This document shows, one piece after another, positions 7,937 through 16,614 of a stretch of DNA of 64,000 nucleotides. The notes beneath the pieces are model-generated. The model did not search any database and was not told where the DNA came from. It was given only the letters and a program-made list of their open reading frames with translations. Within the stretch, counting starts at the first letter, position 1, and each line of letters begins with the position of its first letter. This DNA is from Serratia grimesii NBRC 13537 (lineage in GTDB: Bacteria; Pseudomonadota; Gammaproteobacteria; Enterobacterales; Enterobacteriaceae): positions 90,171-154,170 of the forward strand of contig NZ_BCTT01000017.1 in NCBI RefSeq assembly GCF_001590905.1. The letters run 5' to 3'. A program made the translations under genes and the position numbers.

Positions 7937-8821
7937 TTATTGAGGCCACTTCATTTCGCCCTTCAGCACCTTGGCGCTCAGTTCCAGGCTCGATTCGTCT
8001 TTCAGGTTCGGGTAATGCTTTTTCATTGCCGCAATCAGTTCTGCAGAATTTTTGGTCTTCGGCAGCTCGGCTTCCAGCGTGGTCAGATAATTCTGGGTAA
8101 AGGTGACGGACTTAAGCGTCTGATCGGCACCTGGCAGGAAGTGACCCGGAACAACGACTTTTGGCTTCAATGCCTTGATGCCTTCCAGCGTTTGTTGCCA
8201 GTGTGCGCGTGATTCAACGGTCTGGTTATCGGCTACCCACGGATGGATATTGTCACCGGCCACTGGAACACCGCCCACGACGGCTTTCAGTGCTGGGATC
8301 CACACATAGGTGCGTTCTGGTGTTGGGCCCGTCAAACCTTTCACTTCCACTTTCTGACCGTCAACGGTGAAGCTGTCACCCTGTAGCGCCTGAGGTACAA
8401 CGACCGCTTTTGGTGCGTTATCTTTCAGGATCGGGCCCCAGTACGCGACTTTGCCGTCTTTGGTTGCATTGATTTCTTCGATAGTGCCTGGTGACGCGAT
8501 GATTTTCGCCTGTGGGAAAGCGGCTTTAATGACGTCCAGACCGAAGTAGAAATCAGGGTCTGAATGGCTGATGTAGACGGTGGTCAGCTTTTTGCCGGTT
8601 GCTTTAATCTTTTTCACCAGTTCTTCAGCGTCATTGCGCTGGAACTGAGCATCGATCAACGCTACTTCGTGTTTGCCACTGATGATCTCAGATGACACCG
8701 GGAACACGCTTTTCTCGCCTGGATTGTACACTTCCATGGTCAGGGTATTGGCCGCAGTGGCGTAAGCGCTGAAGGTAGTGATGCCGGCGAAGGCCAGAGT
8801 CAATAATGATTTGTTAAACAT
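7937..8821 (-). CDS. Secreted metallo-beta-lactamase-fold protein with altered metal motif
   Basis: 294 residues from the ATG at 8821 (AAGGA upstream); a longer frame to 8902 would put extra residues before the signal peptide. MFNKSLLTLAFAGITTFSAYATAA is a typical signal peptide, so the protein is periplasmic. The MBL core is recognisable: VALIDAQF, TVYISHSDPDFYFG, GDNIHPWV and VVPGHFLPG. The usual HxHxDH metal motif reads HSDPDF, so two histidines are replaced by D and F, while the later GH and D positions remain. It may bind one metal or a different one. It is transcribed divergently from a LysR gene, which probably controls it. Substrate unknown. Confidence 0.75.
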   Translation of the reverse strand: MFNKSLLTLAFAGITTFSAYATAANTLTMEVYNPGEKSVFPVSSEIISGKHEVALIDAQFQRNDAEELVKKIKATGKKLTTVYISHSDPDFYFGLDVIKAAFPQAKIIASPGTIEEINATKDGKVAYWGPILKDNAPKAVVVPQALQGDSFTVDGQKVEVKGLTGPTPERTYVWIPALKAVVGGVPVAGDNIHPWVADNQTVESRAHWQQTLEGIKALKPKVVVPGHFLPGADQTLKSVTFTQNYLTTLEAELPKTKNSAELIAAMKKHYPNLKDESSLELSAKVLKGEMKWPQ

Positions 8822-8929
8822 GGGTAGAGGTCCTTGAGTAGCGATTAATGTTGTATAGATGTTAGGTTGCATAAAGCGATAGAAAAACCGGATAATAAGC
8901 AATTATTCATTGCGTAAATCGGACGAATC

Positions 8930-9838
8930 ATGGATCGCATTACCGCAGCTGAGGTTTTTATCACCATTGTTGACCGTGGCAGCATGATTGCCGCAGCGGA
9001 AACGTTGGAAATGTCGCGAGCTATGGTGACGCGTTATCTGGCCCAAATGGAGCAATGGGCCGGCGCACGTTTACTGCACCGTACTACCCGTAAGCTTAGT
9101 CTGACTGACGCTGGAGAGCGCACATTGGAGCGTTGCCGACAGATGCTGGCGCTGGCAGGTGAGATTGATTTGGTTGAAGGTGAACAGAGCGACGAACTGC
9201 GTGGTCTGTTGCGTATCACTTGTTCGCAGTCTTTGGGCCAGACGGCATTGGTGGGGGCGGTAGCGCAATACCTAAAGCGCCATCCGCAGGTTGCAGTGGA
9301 TCTGCAAATGAATAATCGCACGGTGAATTTGGTGGAAGAACGTATTGATTTGGCGCTGCGTATCACGAATGAACTGGATCCCAATTTAATCGCTCGGCCC
9401 TTGTCATCGTGTGCATCTGTAGTCTGTGCATCACCGGCTTATCTGGCGGTGCACGGTACACCACGTCATCCACAAGATTTGGCATTGCACAACTGCCTGA
9501 CGTATTCCTACTTCGGTAAAAGCCTGTGGCATTTTGATCACCAAGGGGTGAAATCGGCGGTTGCGGTCAGCGGCAACCTCAGCGCAAACGAGTCTGTGGT
9601 GTTAATGGCGGGTACCGTACAGGGTGCCGGTATTTCCATGCAGCCTTACTATTCAGCAGCGCCGTTGCTGGCCAGTGGTGAGCTGATTGAGCTGATGCCA
9701 GATTATCGGCCCCAATCTATGGGGATTTACGGTATTTACACCTCACGCCGACAGATGCCGGCCACTTTACGCACCATGTTGGACTTTCTGGTGGAGTGGT
9801 TTGCCAACGATGTCGGTTGGCGAGCGACGCTGCGCTGA
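8930..9838 (+). CDS. LysR-family transcriptional regulator
   Basis: 302 residues. N-terminal winged helix-turn-helix (MDRITAAEVFITIVDRGS, then AAAETLEMSRAMVTRYLAQME) and a C-terminal periplasmic-binding-protein-like effector domain from about residue 90. The start codon is 108 bp from the divergent MBL-fold gene, the classic arrangement for a LysR regulator and its target. It belongs to the large AaeR/DmlR-like subgroup; the effector cannot be deduced. Confidence 0.85.
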   Translation: MDRITAAEVFITIVDRGSMIAAAETLEMSRAMVTRYLAQMEQWAGARLLHRTTRKLSLTDAGERTLERCRQMLALAGEIDLVEGEQSDELRGLLRITCSQSLGQTALVGAVAQYLKRHPQVAVDLQMNNRTVNLVEERIDLALRITNELDPNLIARPLSSCASVVCASPAYLAVHGTPRHPQDLALHNCLTYSYFGKSLWHFDHQGVKSAVAVSGNLSANESVVLMAGTVQGAGISMQPYYSAAPLLASGELIELMPDYRPQSMGIYGIYTSRRQMPATLRTMLDFLVEWFANDVGWRATLR

Positions 9839-10152
9839 TATCGTTAACACGGCCGTAATATTTGTACACATTTTTCATCATCAGCGCATTCAAGCGGTTA
9901 GACGGTTCATGGGATCTTTTTGTGCGCTGTCACGGCCTTGTCACTGGTTCTTATACTGAACGTCATGTTATTTCTGTCCTGTGAGAAGGGTGAATAAGAC
10001 TTAATAATTATAGGGTTAAGCAGATTCCCTGGCTCTTTGCACTCCACTTCTGATTTTTCACGGGTAGCCTGCCAGGTTGCCCGGCGATTTTTTGTGTTTT
10101 TATCTGCCTCGTGCGACCGCCGCCGGGGCTTTGTTGATTGGGAGCGTTACAC
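9839..10152. other. Intergenic region without recognised gene
   Basis: 314 bp between the LysR gene and the MFS gene. It contains a TATACT hexamer at 9952 without a convincing -35 partner. I see no conserved RNA, repeat or convincing small reading frame in it. The right half is T- and G-rich up to the MFS ribosome-binding site. Confidence 0.5.
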
Positions 10153-11307
10153 ATGCCTGTTTCTCTGCTCGCACTGGCATTAAGTGCATTTGCTATCGGC
10201 ACGACCGAATTCGTTATTATGGGGTTGTTGCCTGAAGTTGCCAGGGATCTGCAGGTCTCTATTCCTTCTGCTGGCTGGTTGATCAGTGGTTATGCACTTG
10301 GCGTGGCTATCGGCGCGCCGATTATGGCATTGCTGACTGCCAGGTTGCCGCGTAAAAAGACCTTGTTGCTGCTGATGGTGATTTTCATCTTCGGCAATAT
10401 TATGTGCGCCTTGGGTTACAGCTACGATTTCCTGATGCTGGCGCGCATTATCACTGCATTGTGCCACGGTGCGTTCTTCGGTATCGGGGCGGTTGTGGCG
10501 GCTAATCTGGTGGCACCCAATCGCCGTGCCTCTGCTGTCGCACTGATGTTCACCGGCCTGACGTTGGCTAACGTGCTGGGTGTGCCGCTAGGCACTGCCT
10601 TGGGGCAGGCATTGGGCTGGCGCTCGACGTTCTGGGCGGTGGCGGTGATCGGTGTGTTATCCCTGATGGCGCTGTACAGCAAGTTGCCAACGGTGAAGGA
10701 TGAAACACCCACCGATCTGAAAAAAGAGTTGGCGGCACTGCGCGGCGGCGGTATCTGGCTTTCGCTACTGATGACTGTGGCCTTTGCCGCATCGATGTTC
10801 GCGCTGTTTACCTATATTGCGCCGTTGTTGACTGAAGTGACCGGCGTTTCGTCGCACGGCGTGAGTTGGACGCTGCTGTTGATGGGCGTGGGCCTGACGC
10901 TGGGCAATATCCTGGGCGGCCGTCTGGCAGACTGGCGTTTGCCGTTGACGCTGACCTGTACTTTCCTGGTGATTGCTTGCTTCGCTGCGCTATTTAGCTG
11001 GACCAGCCATTCGATGGTGCAGGCAGAAATCACGCTGTTCCTGTGGGCGGCGGCGGCATTTGCCGCAGTGCCTGCATTGCAGATCAACGTAGTGACTTAC
11101 GGTAAAAAAGCCCCCAACCTGGTGTCTACGTTGAATATTGCCGCGTTTAACGTCGGCAATGCCATTGGTGCCTGGGTAGGCGGCGTGGTGATCGCTCAAG
11201 GACTAGGCTTGACCAGTGTCCCTCTGGCTGCTGCGGGGATCGCACTACTGGGGTTGGTACTATGTCTGGTCACCTTTAGCCGTGCCAAGCGCCCGGCTAG
11301 CGTGTAA
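10153..11307 (+). CDS. MFS transporter, drug:H+ antiporter-1 (AraJ/YdhP-like)
   Basis: 384 residues with about twelve hydrophobic segments. The start LALALSAFAIGTTEFVIMG and the motif RITALCHGAFFGIG place it in the DHA1 group of AraJ/YdhP-like exporters, inner-membrane proton-coupled carriers for sugars, arabinose-like compounds or drugs. The ATG at 10153 follows GGGAG; an in-frame TTG at 10138 is less likely. Its stop overlaps the 3' end of the convergent lysR gene by 11 bp. Substrate not deducible. Confidence 0.85.
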   Translation: MPVSLLALALSAFAIGTTEFVIMGLLPEVARDLQVSIPSAGWLISGYALGVAIGAPIMALLTARLPRKKTLLLLMVIFIFGNIMCALGYSYDFLMLARIITALCHGAFFGIGAVVAANLVAPNRRASAVALMFTGLTLANVLGVPLGTALGQALGWRSTFWAVAVIGVLSLMALYSKLPTVKDETPTDLKKELAALRGGGIWLSLLMTVAFAASMFALFTYIAPLLTEVTGVSSHGVSWTLLLMGVGLTLGNILGGRLADWRLPLTLTCTFLVIACFAALFSWTSHSMVQAEITLFLWAAAAFAAVPALQINVVTYGKKAPNLVSTLNIAAFNVGNAIGAWVGGVVIAQGLGLTSVPLAAAGIALLGLVLCLVTFSRAKRPASV

Positions 11308-12220
11308 TTACCGCGGCCAAGCGGGCGGGGAGAGACTCCGCCTGCTGTTGCAAATGCTCGGTAAAGGCGGTGACCAGCGCCGAGGCAGGACGATGCAGCG
11401 GCCGGATCAAACTGACGGTGAAGGGGACTTCAACGCTGAATGGGCGAACGTGAACGCCGTTGTGGGCATAATCAAGCGCCGTCAGCGGGTTCACGATCGA
11501 CACGCCTACACCTGCTTTAACCATAGCGCAGACCGATGCGGCGCTGTGGGTTTCCATCACCAGACGGCGATTAACACCCTCCTCACTGAACAGCGAGTCC
11601 AGCAGTTGGCGATAACTGTCGGTGTTTGACAGGCTGATAAAGTGTTGCCCAGCAAAGTCCTGCGGTGTCAGCACCGATTTTGCCAGCAAGGGATGTCCCG
11701 CCGGTAGCACGCACACTTCGTTCAATGTCATCAGCGTCATGCGCTCGGTTCCCGCCGGTGTCAGCGTATTTTCCGTCAGGCCTAAATCGTGACGCTGTGC
11801 CGATAACCACTCTTCCAGTAACGGTGATTCCTGCGGGATTACGCTGAAGCTCACTTCTGGATAGCGATCAATAAAGGGTTTGCACACGGCGGGCAGCAGT
11901 GACTGCGAGAACACCGGCAGGCAGGCGATCGAAAGCTGTGCTTGCTGAAACTGGCGAATGCCTGCGGCGGCGTTGACGATGCGCTCCAGGCCATAATAAG
12001 AACGCTGAACTTCCTCCAACAACCTCAAGCCTTGAACCGTCGGGGATAAACGACCTCGCACCCGCTCGAATAATTGCAATTGAATCAGTTTTTCAAAGCG
12101 TGCCAGCTCGCGGCTGACGGTGGGTTGCGAGGTCTGCAACAGCGCAGCGGCCTCGGTCAGATTGCCGGTAGTCATCACCGCATAGAAGATTTCAATCTGG
12201 CGCAGGGTTATTGCGTGCAT
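11297..12220 (-). CDS. lysR: LysR, activator of lysA
   Basis: 307 residues (E. coli LysR: 311). N-terminal helix-turn-helix region MHAITLRQIEIFYAVMTTGN, then EAAALLQTSQPTVSRELARFE, then an effector-binding domain for diaminopimelate/lysine. The ATG at 12220 gives the conserved N-terminus; upstream frame to 12289 is not family-like. It is divergent from lysA, which it activates in E. coli when diaminopimelate is present. An ERIC element has inserted in the shared regulatory gap of 242 bp. Confidence 0.9.
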   Translation of the reverse strand: MHAITLRQIEIFYAVMTTGNLTEAAALLQTSQPTVSRELARFEKLIQLQLFERVRGRLSPTVQGLRLLEEVQRSYYGLERIVNAAAGIRQFQQAQLSIACLPVFSQSLLPAVCKPFIDRYPEVSFSVIPQESPLLEEWLSAQRHDLGLTENTLTPAGTERMTLMTLNEVCVLPAGHPLLAKSVLTPQDFAGQHFISLSNTDSYRQLLDSLFSEEGVNRRLVMETHSAASVCAMVKAGVGVSIVNPLTALDYAHNGVHVRPFSVEVPFTVSLIRPLHRPASALVTAFTEHLQQQAESLPARLAAVITR

Positions 12221-12325
12221 CGACAGGTTCCATAATGAGCAAATCCATATCATAGATGAATAGCCTAAGACTAAATAGATATTTTCCATCCAAGAAAGCG
12301 TGCGGCAATATTGGGGTATTCAACC

Positions 12326-12436
12326 ATACCCTATGGATTTCAAGTTGCAGCTAGGCGACCAGCTCGCTCATCCCCAGGCGCTTACTTAAGTAGCTGGGGT
12401 GAGCGACAAATCTGCGACTTGAAATTCGACGGGTAA
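12326..12436. repeat. ERIC (enterobacterial repetitive intergenic consensus) element
   Basis: About 111 bp with the hallmark ends (ATACCC...TTTCAAGTTGCAG and CTTGAAATTCGACGGGTA) and core (CCCCAGGCGCTTACTTAAGT then GCTGGGGTGAGCG). It lies in the lysR-lysA control region and ends 27 bp before the lysA start, so it is probably transcribed in the lysA leader. Slightly shorter than the usual 127-bp form. Confidence 0.9.
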
Positions 12437-12462
12437 GCAAATTTTGATTCGGGGATACCACC

Positions 12463-13725
12463 ATGCCACGCGCTTTACACGACACAACGACCGCCCTTAA
12501 TGCCGCTAACCTATTGGCCTTGCCTGGGCGTTTTGGTTGCCCGGTATGGGCCTATGACGCCACTATCATTAGCGAACGCATTGGCCAATTGCGTCATTTT
12601 GATGTGATTCGTTTTGCCCAGAAGGCCTGCTCGAATATTCATATTCTGCGTCTGATGCGTGAGCAGGGCGTCAAGGTGGACTCGGTGTCATTGGGAGAGA
12701 TTGAGCGTGCATTGCAGGCCGGTTTTCAGCCGGGTGGTGAGCCAAGTGAGATCGTGTTTACTGCTGACGTGCTGGATCATGCGACGCTGGCGCGCGTCAG
12801 TGAATTGAAAATCCCAGTCAATGTCGGTTCGATCGACATGTTGGAGCAATTAGGTCAGGTGTCTGTAGAGCATCCGGTGTGGTTGCGTATCAACCCAGGC
12901 TTTGGGCATGGTCATAGCCAGAAAACCAATACCGGCGGAGAGAACAGCAAGCATGGCATTTGGTATGCCGATTTACCGCAGGCAGTGGCAAAAATTCAAC
13001 AGTACGGCCTGAAACTGATCGGCGTGCATATGCATATTGGTTCTGGCGTAGATTATCAACATCTGGAACGGGTGTGTGACGCCATGGTGCAGCAGGTGAT
13101 CGATCTCGGTCAGGATATCAGCGCTATTTCCGCTGGTGGCGGTCTGTCGATCCCGTATCAATACGGCGAAGAGGCGATTGATACCGAACACTATTTTGGC
13201 CTGTGGAACCGCGCCCGTGAGCGTATTGCCGCCCATCTTGGTCACCCGATAAGCCTGGAGATTGAGCCTGGCCGTTTCTTGATGGCGGAAGCTGGGGTGC
13301 TGGTCGCTGAAGTACGGGCGGTGAAAGATATGGGCAGTCGTCACTTCGTGCTGGTAGACGCCGGTTTTAACGACTTGATGCGCCCGGCGATGTACGGCAG
13401 CTACCACCATATTTCTCTGTTGCCGGCTGATGGCCGCGATACTGCCAACCAGCCGCTACGCGATACTGTGATTGCCGGGCCGCTCTGTGAGTCCGGTGAC
13501 GTCTTTACCCAGCAGGCCGGGGGGGGGATTGAAACCCGTGAACTGCCGCCGGTGCAGGTCGGCGACTATCTGGTATTCCATGATACGGGGGCTTATGGCG
13601 CATCAATGTCTTCGAACTACAATAGCCGTCCGCTGTTGCCGGAAGTACTGTTTGAGAACGGTGAGCCGCGCTTGATTCGCCGTCGCCAGACTATTGAAGA
13701 GCTGATTGCGCTGGAATTGATCTGA
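12463..13725 (+). CDS. lysA: Diaminopimelate decarboxylase
   Basis: 420 residues, E. coli length. It converts meso-diaminopimelate to lysine and CO2, the last step of lysine synthesis, using pyridoxal phosphate. Lys54 in FAQKACSN is the PLP lysine; HMHIGSG and ISAGGGLSIPY bind phosphate; GPLCESGD carries the catalytic cysteine of the partner active site. Divergent from lysR. A hairpin follows the stop codon. Confidence 0.97.
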   Translation: MPRALHDTTTALNAANLLALPGRFGCPVWAYDATIISERIGQLRHFDVIRFAQKACSNIHILRLMREQGVKVDSVSLGEIERALQAGFQPGGEPSEIVFTADVLDHATLARVSELKIPVNVGSIDMLEQLGQVSVEHPVWLRINPGFGHGHSQKTNTGGENSKHGIWYADLPQAVAKIQQYGLKLIGVHMHIGSGVDYQHLERVCDAMVQQVIDLGQDISAISAGGGLSIPYQYGEEAIDTEHYFGLWNRARERIAAHLGHPISLEIEPGRFLMAEAGVLVAEVRAVKDMGSRHFVLVDAGFNDLMRPAMYGSYHHISLLPADGRDTANQPLRDTVIAGPLCESGDVFTQQAGGGIETRELPPVQVGDYLVFHDTGAYGASMSSNYNSRPLLPEVLFENGEPRLIRRRQTIEELIALELI

Positions 13726-13730
13726 TGAAT

Positions 13731-13755
13731 TGGGCGCAGTTCGGTGCTGCGCCCA
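13731..13755. terminator. GC-rich hairpin between convergent lysA and LacI-family gene
   Basis: Perfect 9-bp stem TGGGCGCAG / CTGCGCCCA with a 7-base loop, 5 bp after the lysA stop. No T-tract. The same stem core occurs at two other convergent junctions in the window. Confidence 0.55.
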
Positions 13756-13761
13756 GATAAG

Positions 13762-14772
13762 TCAGTTGGCGTAGGGGCCGGGTACCACGGATTCCCGCAG
13801 CCGAAGTTCACCGGTAAAAGGTGAGAGCGGCTGAATGTTTTCTCTGTTAATCAAGCGGAAAGCCTGGCTGATAGCGGCTTCAATCATGACGTCGATCGGC
13901 AGATAAACGGTAGATAACGCAGGTTGTAAATAAGCGGCGCTGGGTTCGTCGTCGAAGCCGAACAGTGAGACATCCTGCGGCAGGCGTTTGCCCACATCGT
14001 GCAATGCTTTCATTGCCCCCACCGCCATGTCATCGTTGCAGGCAAACAGCGCACTGAAATTGCTATTTTCATCCAGTAACCGGCGCACCCCTTGATAACC
14101 ACTTTGTACGCTGCTGTCGCCATAGGCGACACGAGAGGCATCGAAGGCAATCTTGTGATGCTCAAGCGCCTGTTGATAACCTGCCAGTCGCGCTTGAGCG
14201 GTAGGCGTTCTTATGGGGCCGGTAATACAGGCGATCTCGCGATGCCCTTGTTGAATCAGATAATCAACAGCATGAAAGGCGGCTTGTTGTTGTTCGAAGA
14301 ACACGCAGCGTGCTCGTGCTTGCGGCAAATCGCGGTTGATCACCATGATCGGGACTGGCAGTCTGTCCAGTAAATCCATCAGTGCAGATTCGGACATAAA
14401 GCGGGTATAGAGAATAATGGCATCACAGCGCCGATCGGCCAGCAACTGCACTGCCTGGAGCTCATCTTCCGGTGTGTCGTGGCCGTCGGTGACAATCAGG
14501 TGCTTGCCGCTGGCTTCAATCAACTTAGCGGCACGGCGGAGCAGGCGGCCGAAGTAGGGGCCATCGAAGTTGGACACGACCAACCCGATGCTATTAGAGC
14601 TTTTATTCGCCAATGACTGGGCGAGGAAATTTGGGCGGTAACCCAATTCGTCCATCGCTTTGAACACGGCTTCTCGGGTACTCCCTTTCACCTGGCCGGT
14701 GCCATTTAACACGCGTGAAACTGTGGCTTTAGATACCCCCGCGCGAATGGAAACATCCAACATGGTGATCAT
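13762..14772 (-). CDS. LacI-family transcriptional regulator (AscG-like)
   Basis: 336 residues. LacI-type DNA-binding head MLDVSIRAGVSKATVSRVLN followed by the hinge helix (NFLAQSLANKSS) and a periplasmic-binding-protein-like sugar domain. Similar in layout to E. coli AscG/GalR. ATG at 14772 or 14763 are both possible. No sugar operon sits beside it: neighbours are lysA and a GNAT acetyltransferase, so its target must lie elsewhere. The effector is unknown. Confidence 0.85.
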   Translation of the reverse strand: MITMLDVSIRAGVSKATVSRVLNGTGQVKGSTREAVFKAMDELGYRPNFLAQSLANKSSNSIGLVVSNFDGPYFGRLLRRAAKLIEASGKHLIVTDGHDTPEDELQAVQLLADRRCDAIILYTRFMSESALMDLLDRLPVPIMVINRDLPQARARCVFFEQQQAAFHAVDYLIQQGHREIACITGPIRTPTAQARLAGYQQALEHHKIAFDASRVAYGDSSVQSGYQGVRRLLDENSNFSALFACNDDMAVGAMKALHDVGKRLPQDVSLFGFDDEPSAAYLQPALSTVYLPIDVMIEAAISQAFRLINRENIQPLSPFTGELRLRESVVPGPYAN

Positions 14773-14905
14773 CAGTGGCTTACCCCTTTCAACATCCGCT
14801 GGCGGCAAATAATGCTCAGTCTAGCATAGGGTTAGCTGTTGGCTGTGTGGCTTTTTATCGTGGTGATAGTGTGGCAGTTAAACGTGTGTAAATGAGAATC
14901 AGGCA

Positions 14906-15379
14906 ATGAAAAAAGCGGACGGAATGACGAGCATTGTGCTTTTGGCTGACTTTCCTCAGTACCGTGAGCAGGTGATTGACTGGCAATGGCGGGCGTTCGG
15001 CAGTGAGAGCAGTCGAGCATTTTTCGCCAGTGTGGTAGACAGCAGCCTGCGTGGGGCAGATTTGCCCGTCACTTTTATCGCTCTGCTGGAGGGGAAACTG
15101 GTTGGCACTGTCGGTTTATGGCGCTGCGATCTGATTAGCCGCCAAGATTTAACGCCTTGGTTGGCGGCGTTGTACGTAGACGAAAGCCAGCGCGGCAGTG
15201 GTCTGGGTCTGCGGTTACAGCAACACGTGCAGGATTACAGCCAGCAGCTCGGTTTCAGCAAGCTGTATCTCTACAGTGACTTCAGCGGTTATTACGAACG
15301 CCACGGCTGGCATTATATCGGCGACGCGCTGGATTATCCCGACCGCCCGGTACGGTTGTATCACCGGGCGTTGGGTTAG
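14906..15379 (+). CDS. GNAT-family N-acetyltransferase
   Basis: 157 residues. The GNAT fold is shown by VGTVGLWRCDL, LAALYVDESQRGSGLGLRL (the acetyl-CoA pyrophosphate loop, R-G-S-G-L-G) and LYLYSDFSGYYERHGW. It transfers an acetyl group from acetyl-CoA to an unknown amine. ATG at 14906 is used; an ATG at 14924 preceded by GGACGGA is an alternative. It lies between two LacI-family genes that face it from either side, and its stop overlaps the galR stop by 4 bp. Confidence 0.8.
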   Translation: MKKADGMTSIVLLADFPQYREQVIDWQWRAFGSESSRAFFASVVDSSLRGADLPVTFIALLEGKLVGTVGLWRCDLISRQDLTPWLAALYVDESQRGSGLGLRLQQHVQDYSQQLGFSKLYLYSDFSGYYERHGWHYIGDALDYPDRPVRLYHRALG

Positions 15380-16395
15380 TTTTGCTCATACACGTTATTG
15401 ATGCTGGACACCGAGTGGCGGCGCACCAGCGTCGGACTAAACATGTTGGTAATCTCCGGCAGCGGCAGATTATTGGCCAGCGCCAGGGCTAGTTCAGCCG
15501 CCTGGGTCGCCATGGCCACGACAGGATAGCGAATGGTGGTCAGGCGTGGTCGCAGGTAGCGTGAAATCAGCACGTCATCAAAGCCAATCAATGACATCTG
15601 GCCCGGCACGTCGACGCTGTTGTCGCTGAGCACCGATAGCGCACCCGCAGCCATCGAATCGTTATAGCAGGTCACCGCGGTAAAGTTTTTACCCCGACCA
15701 AGCAACTCGGTCATGGCTTGCTCACCACCAATTTCGTCAGGTTCACCGTAGGCAATCAGCTTTTCATCCACCGGGATGCCATGTTCCTGCAATGCATCGA
15801 GATAGCCTTGCAGACGGTCGGCTGCGTCAGAAATCTGGTGGGTGGAACAAATGATGGCAATACGCTGATGCCCCTGCTGGATCAAGTGGCGGGTTGCCAG
15901 CCAGGCACCGTAGCGGTCGTCGAGTGCAACGCAACGGGCTTCAAAACCCGGGAGTGTACGGTTAATCAGCACCATGCCCGGGATTTGCTGCATCCAACCG
16001 CTTAATTCACGATCGGTCAGTTTTTTCGCATGTACCACCAGCGCAGCACAGCGATGGCGCACCAGTTGTTCGATCGCCTGACGTTCTTTTTCAGCATCGT
16101 GATAGCCGTTGCCTATCAGCAGGAAATTGTGGGTCGCGTAGGCCACCTGTTCTACCGCTTTGACCATGGCGCCAAAGAAAGGATCCGATACATCAGAGAC
16201 AATCAACCCGAGCGTTTCTGTCGATTGCTGCGCCAGTGCACGGGCGTTAGCGTTTGGGTGGTATTGCAATTGTTCCATCGCGGCTTGCACGGCAGTGCGT
16301 GAGCCTTCGCTGGCTTTTGGGGAATTGTTTATTACACGGGATACCGTGGCCACGGAAACACCCGCCAGCCTGGCAACATCCTTTATGGTAGCCAT
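15376..16395 (-). CDS. galR: Galactose operon repressor GalR
   Basis: 339 residues. N-terminus MATIKDVARLAGVSVATVSR and segments such as VVHAKKLTDRELSGWMQQIP and RLTTIRYPVVAMATQAAELA align closely with E. coli GalR, which represses the gal regulon and responds to D-galactose. The ATG at 16395 gives the E. coli N-terminus; longer starts up to 16461 are unlikely. A GalR-type operator lies 18 bp upstream of the start, suggesting autoregulation. Position beside omrA/B and aas matches E. coli. Confidence 0.95.
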   Translation of the reverse strand: MATIKDVARLAGVSVATVSRVINNSPKASEGSRTAVQAAMEQLQYHPNANARALAQQSTETLGLIVSDVSDPFFGAMVKAVEQVAYATHNFLLIGNGYHDAEKERQAIEQLVRHRCAALVVHAKKLTDRELSGWMQQIPGMVLINRTLPGFEARCVALDDRYGAWLATRHLIQQGHQRIAIICSTHQISDAADRLQGYLDALQEHGIPVDEKLIAYGEPDEIGGEQAMTELLGRGKNFTAVTCYNDSMAAGALSVLSDNSVDVPGQMSLIGFDDVLISRYLRPRLTTIRYPVVAMATQAAELALALANNLPLPEITNMFSPTLVRRHSVSSINNVYEQN

Positions 16396-16413
16396 ATCTG
16401 TCATACATCCTGG

Positions 16414-16425
16414 GTAATCGCTTAC
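16414..16425. promoter_or_regulatory. Candidate GalR operator upstream of galR
   Basis: GTAATCGCTTAC fits the symmetric gal-operator core GTAANCGNTTAC. It lies 18 bp before the galR start codon, overlapping the likely leader or promoter. Confidence 0.6.
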
Positions 16426-16614
16426 ATTCCTCAGTTTTGCGGAAAAAGTCCGGTGCTGCAAGCGCTGGCGATCGCAACTTGTGGTGGCTGTTGCAGATAT
16501 GTGCGATTTATCGTGCGCTTAGGCTTACGGTGCGCATTAATAGCGCAATTTGTGCTTTGGATCCGCGTACCGGCTAATGTTACTTTTGTGCATCTATTCT
16601 TGTTTGAGAACCGC

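Noticed and set aside
9927..9957. Possible promoter CTGTCA...TATACT before the MFS gene
   Set aside because: Spacing of 19 bp and a poor -35; too weak to annotate.
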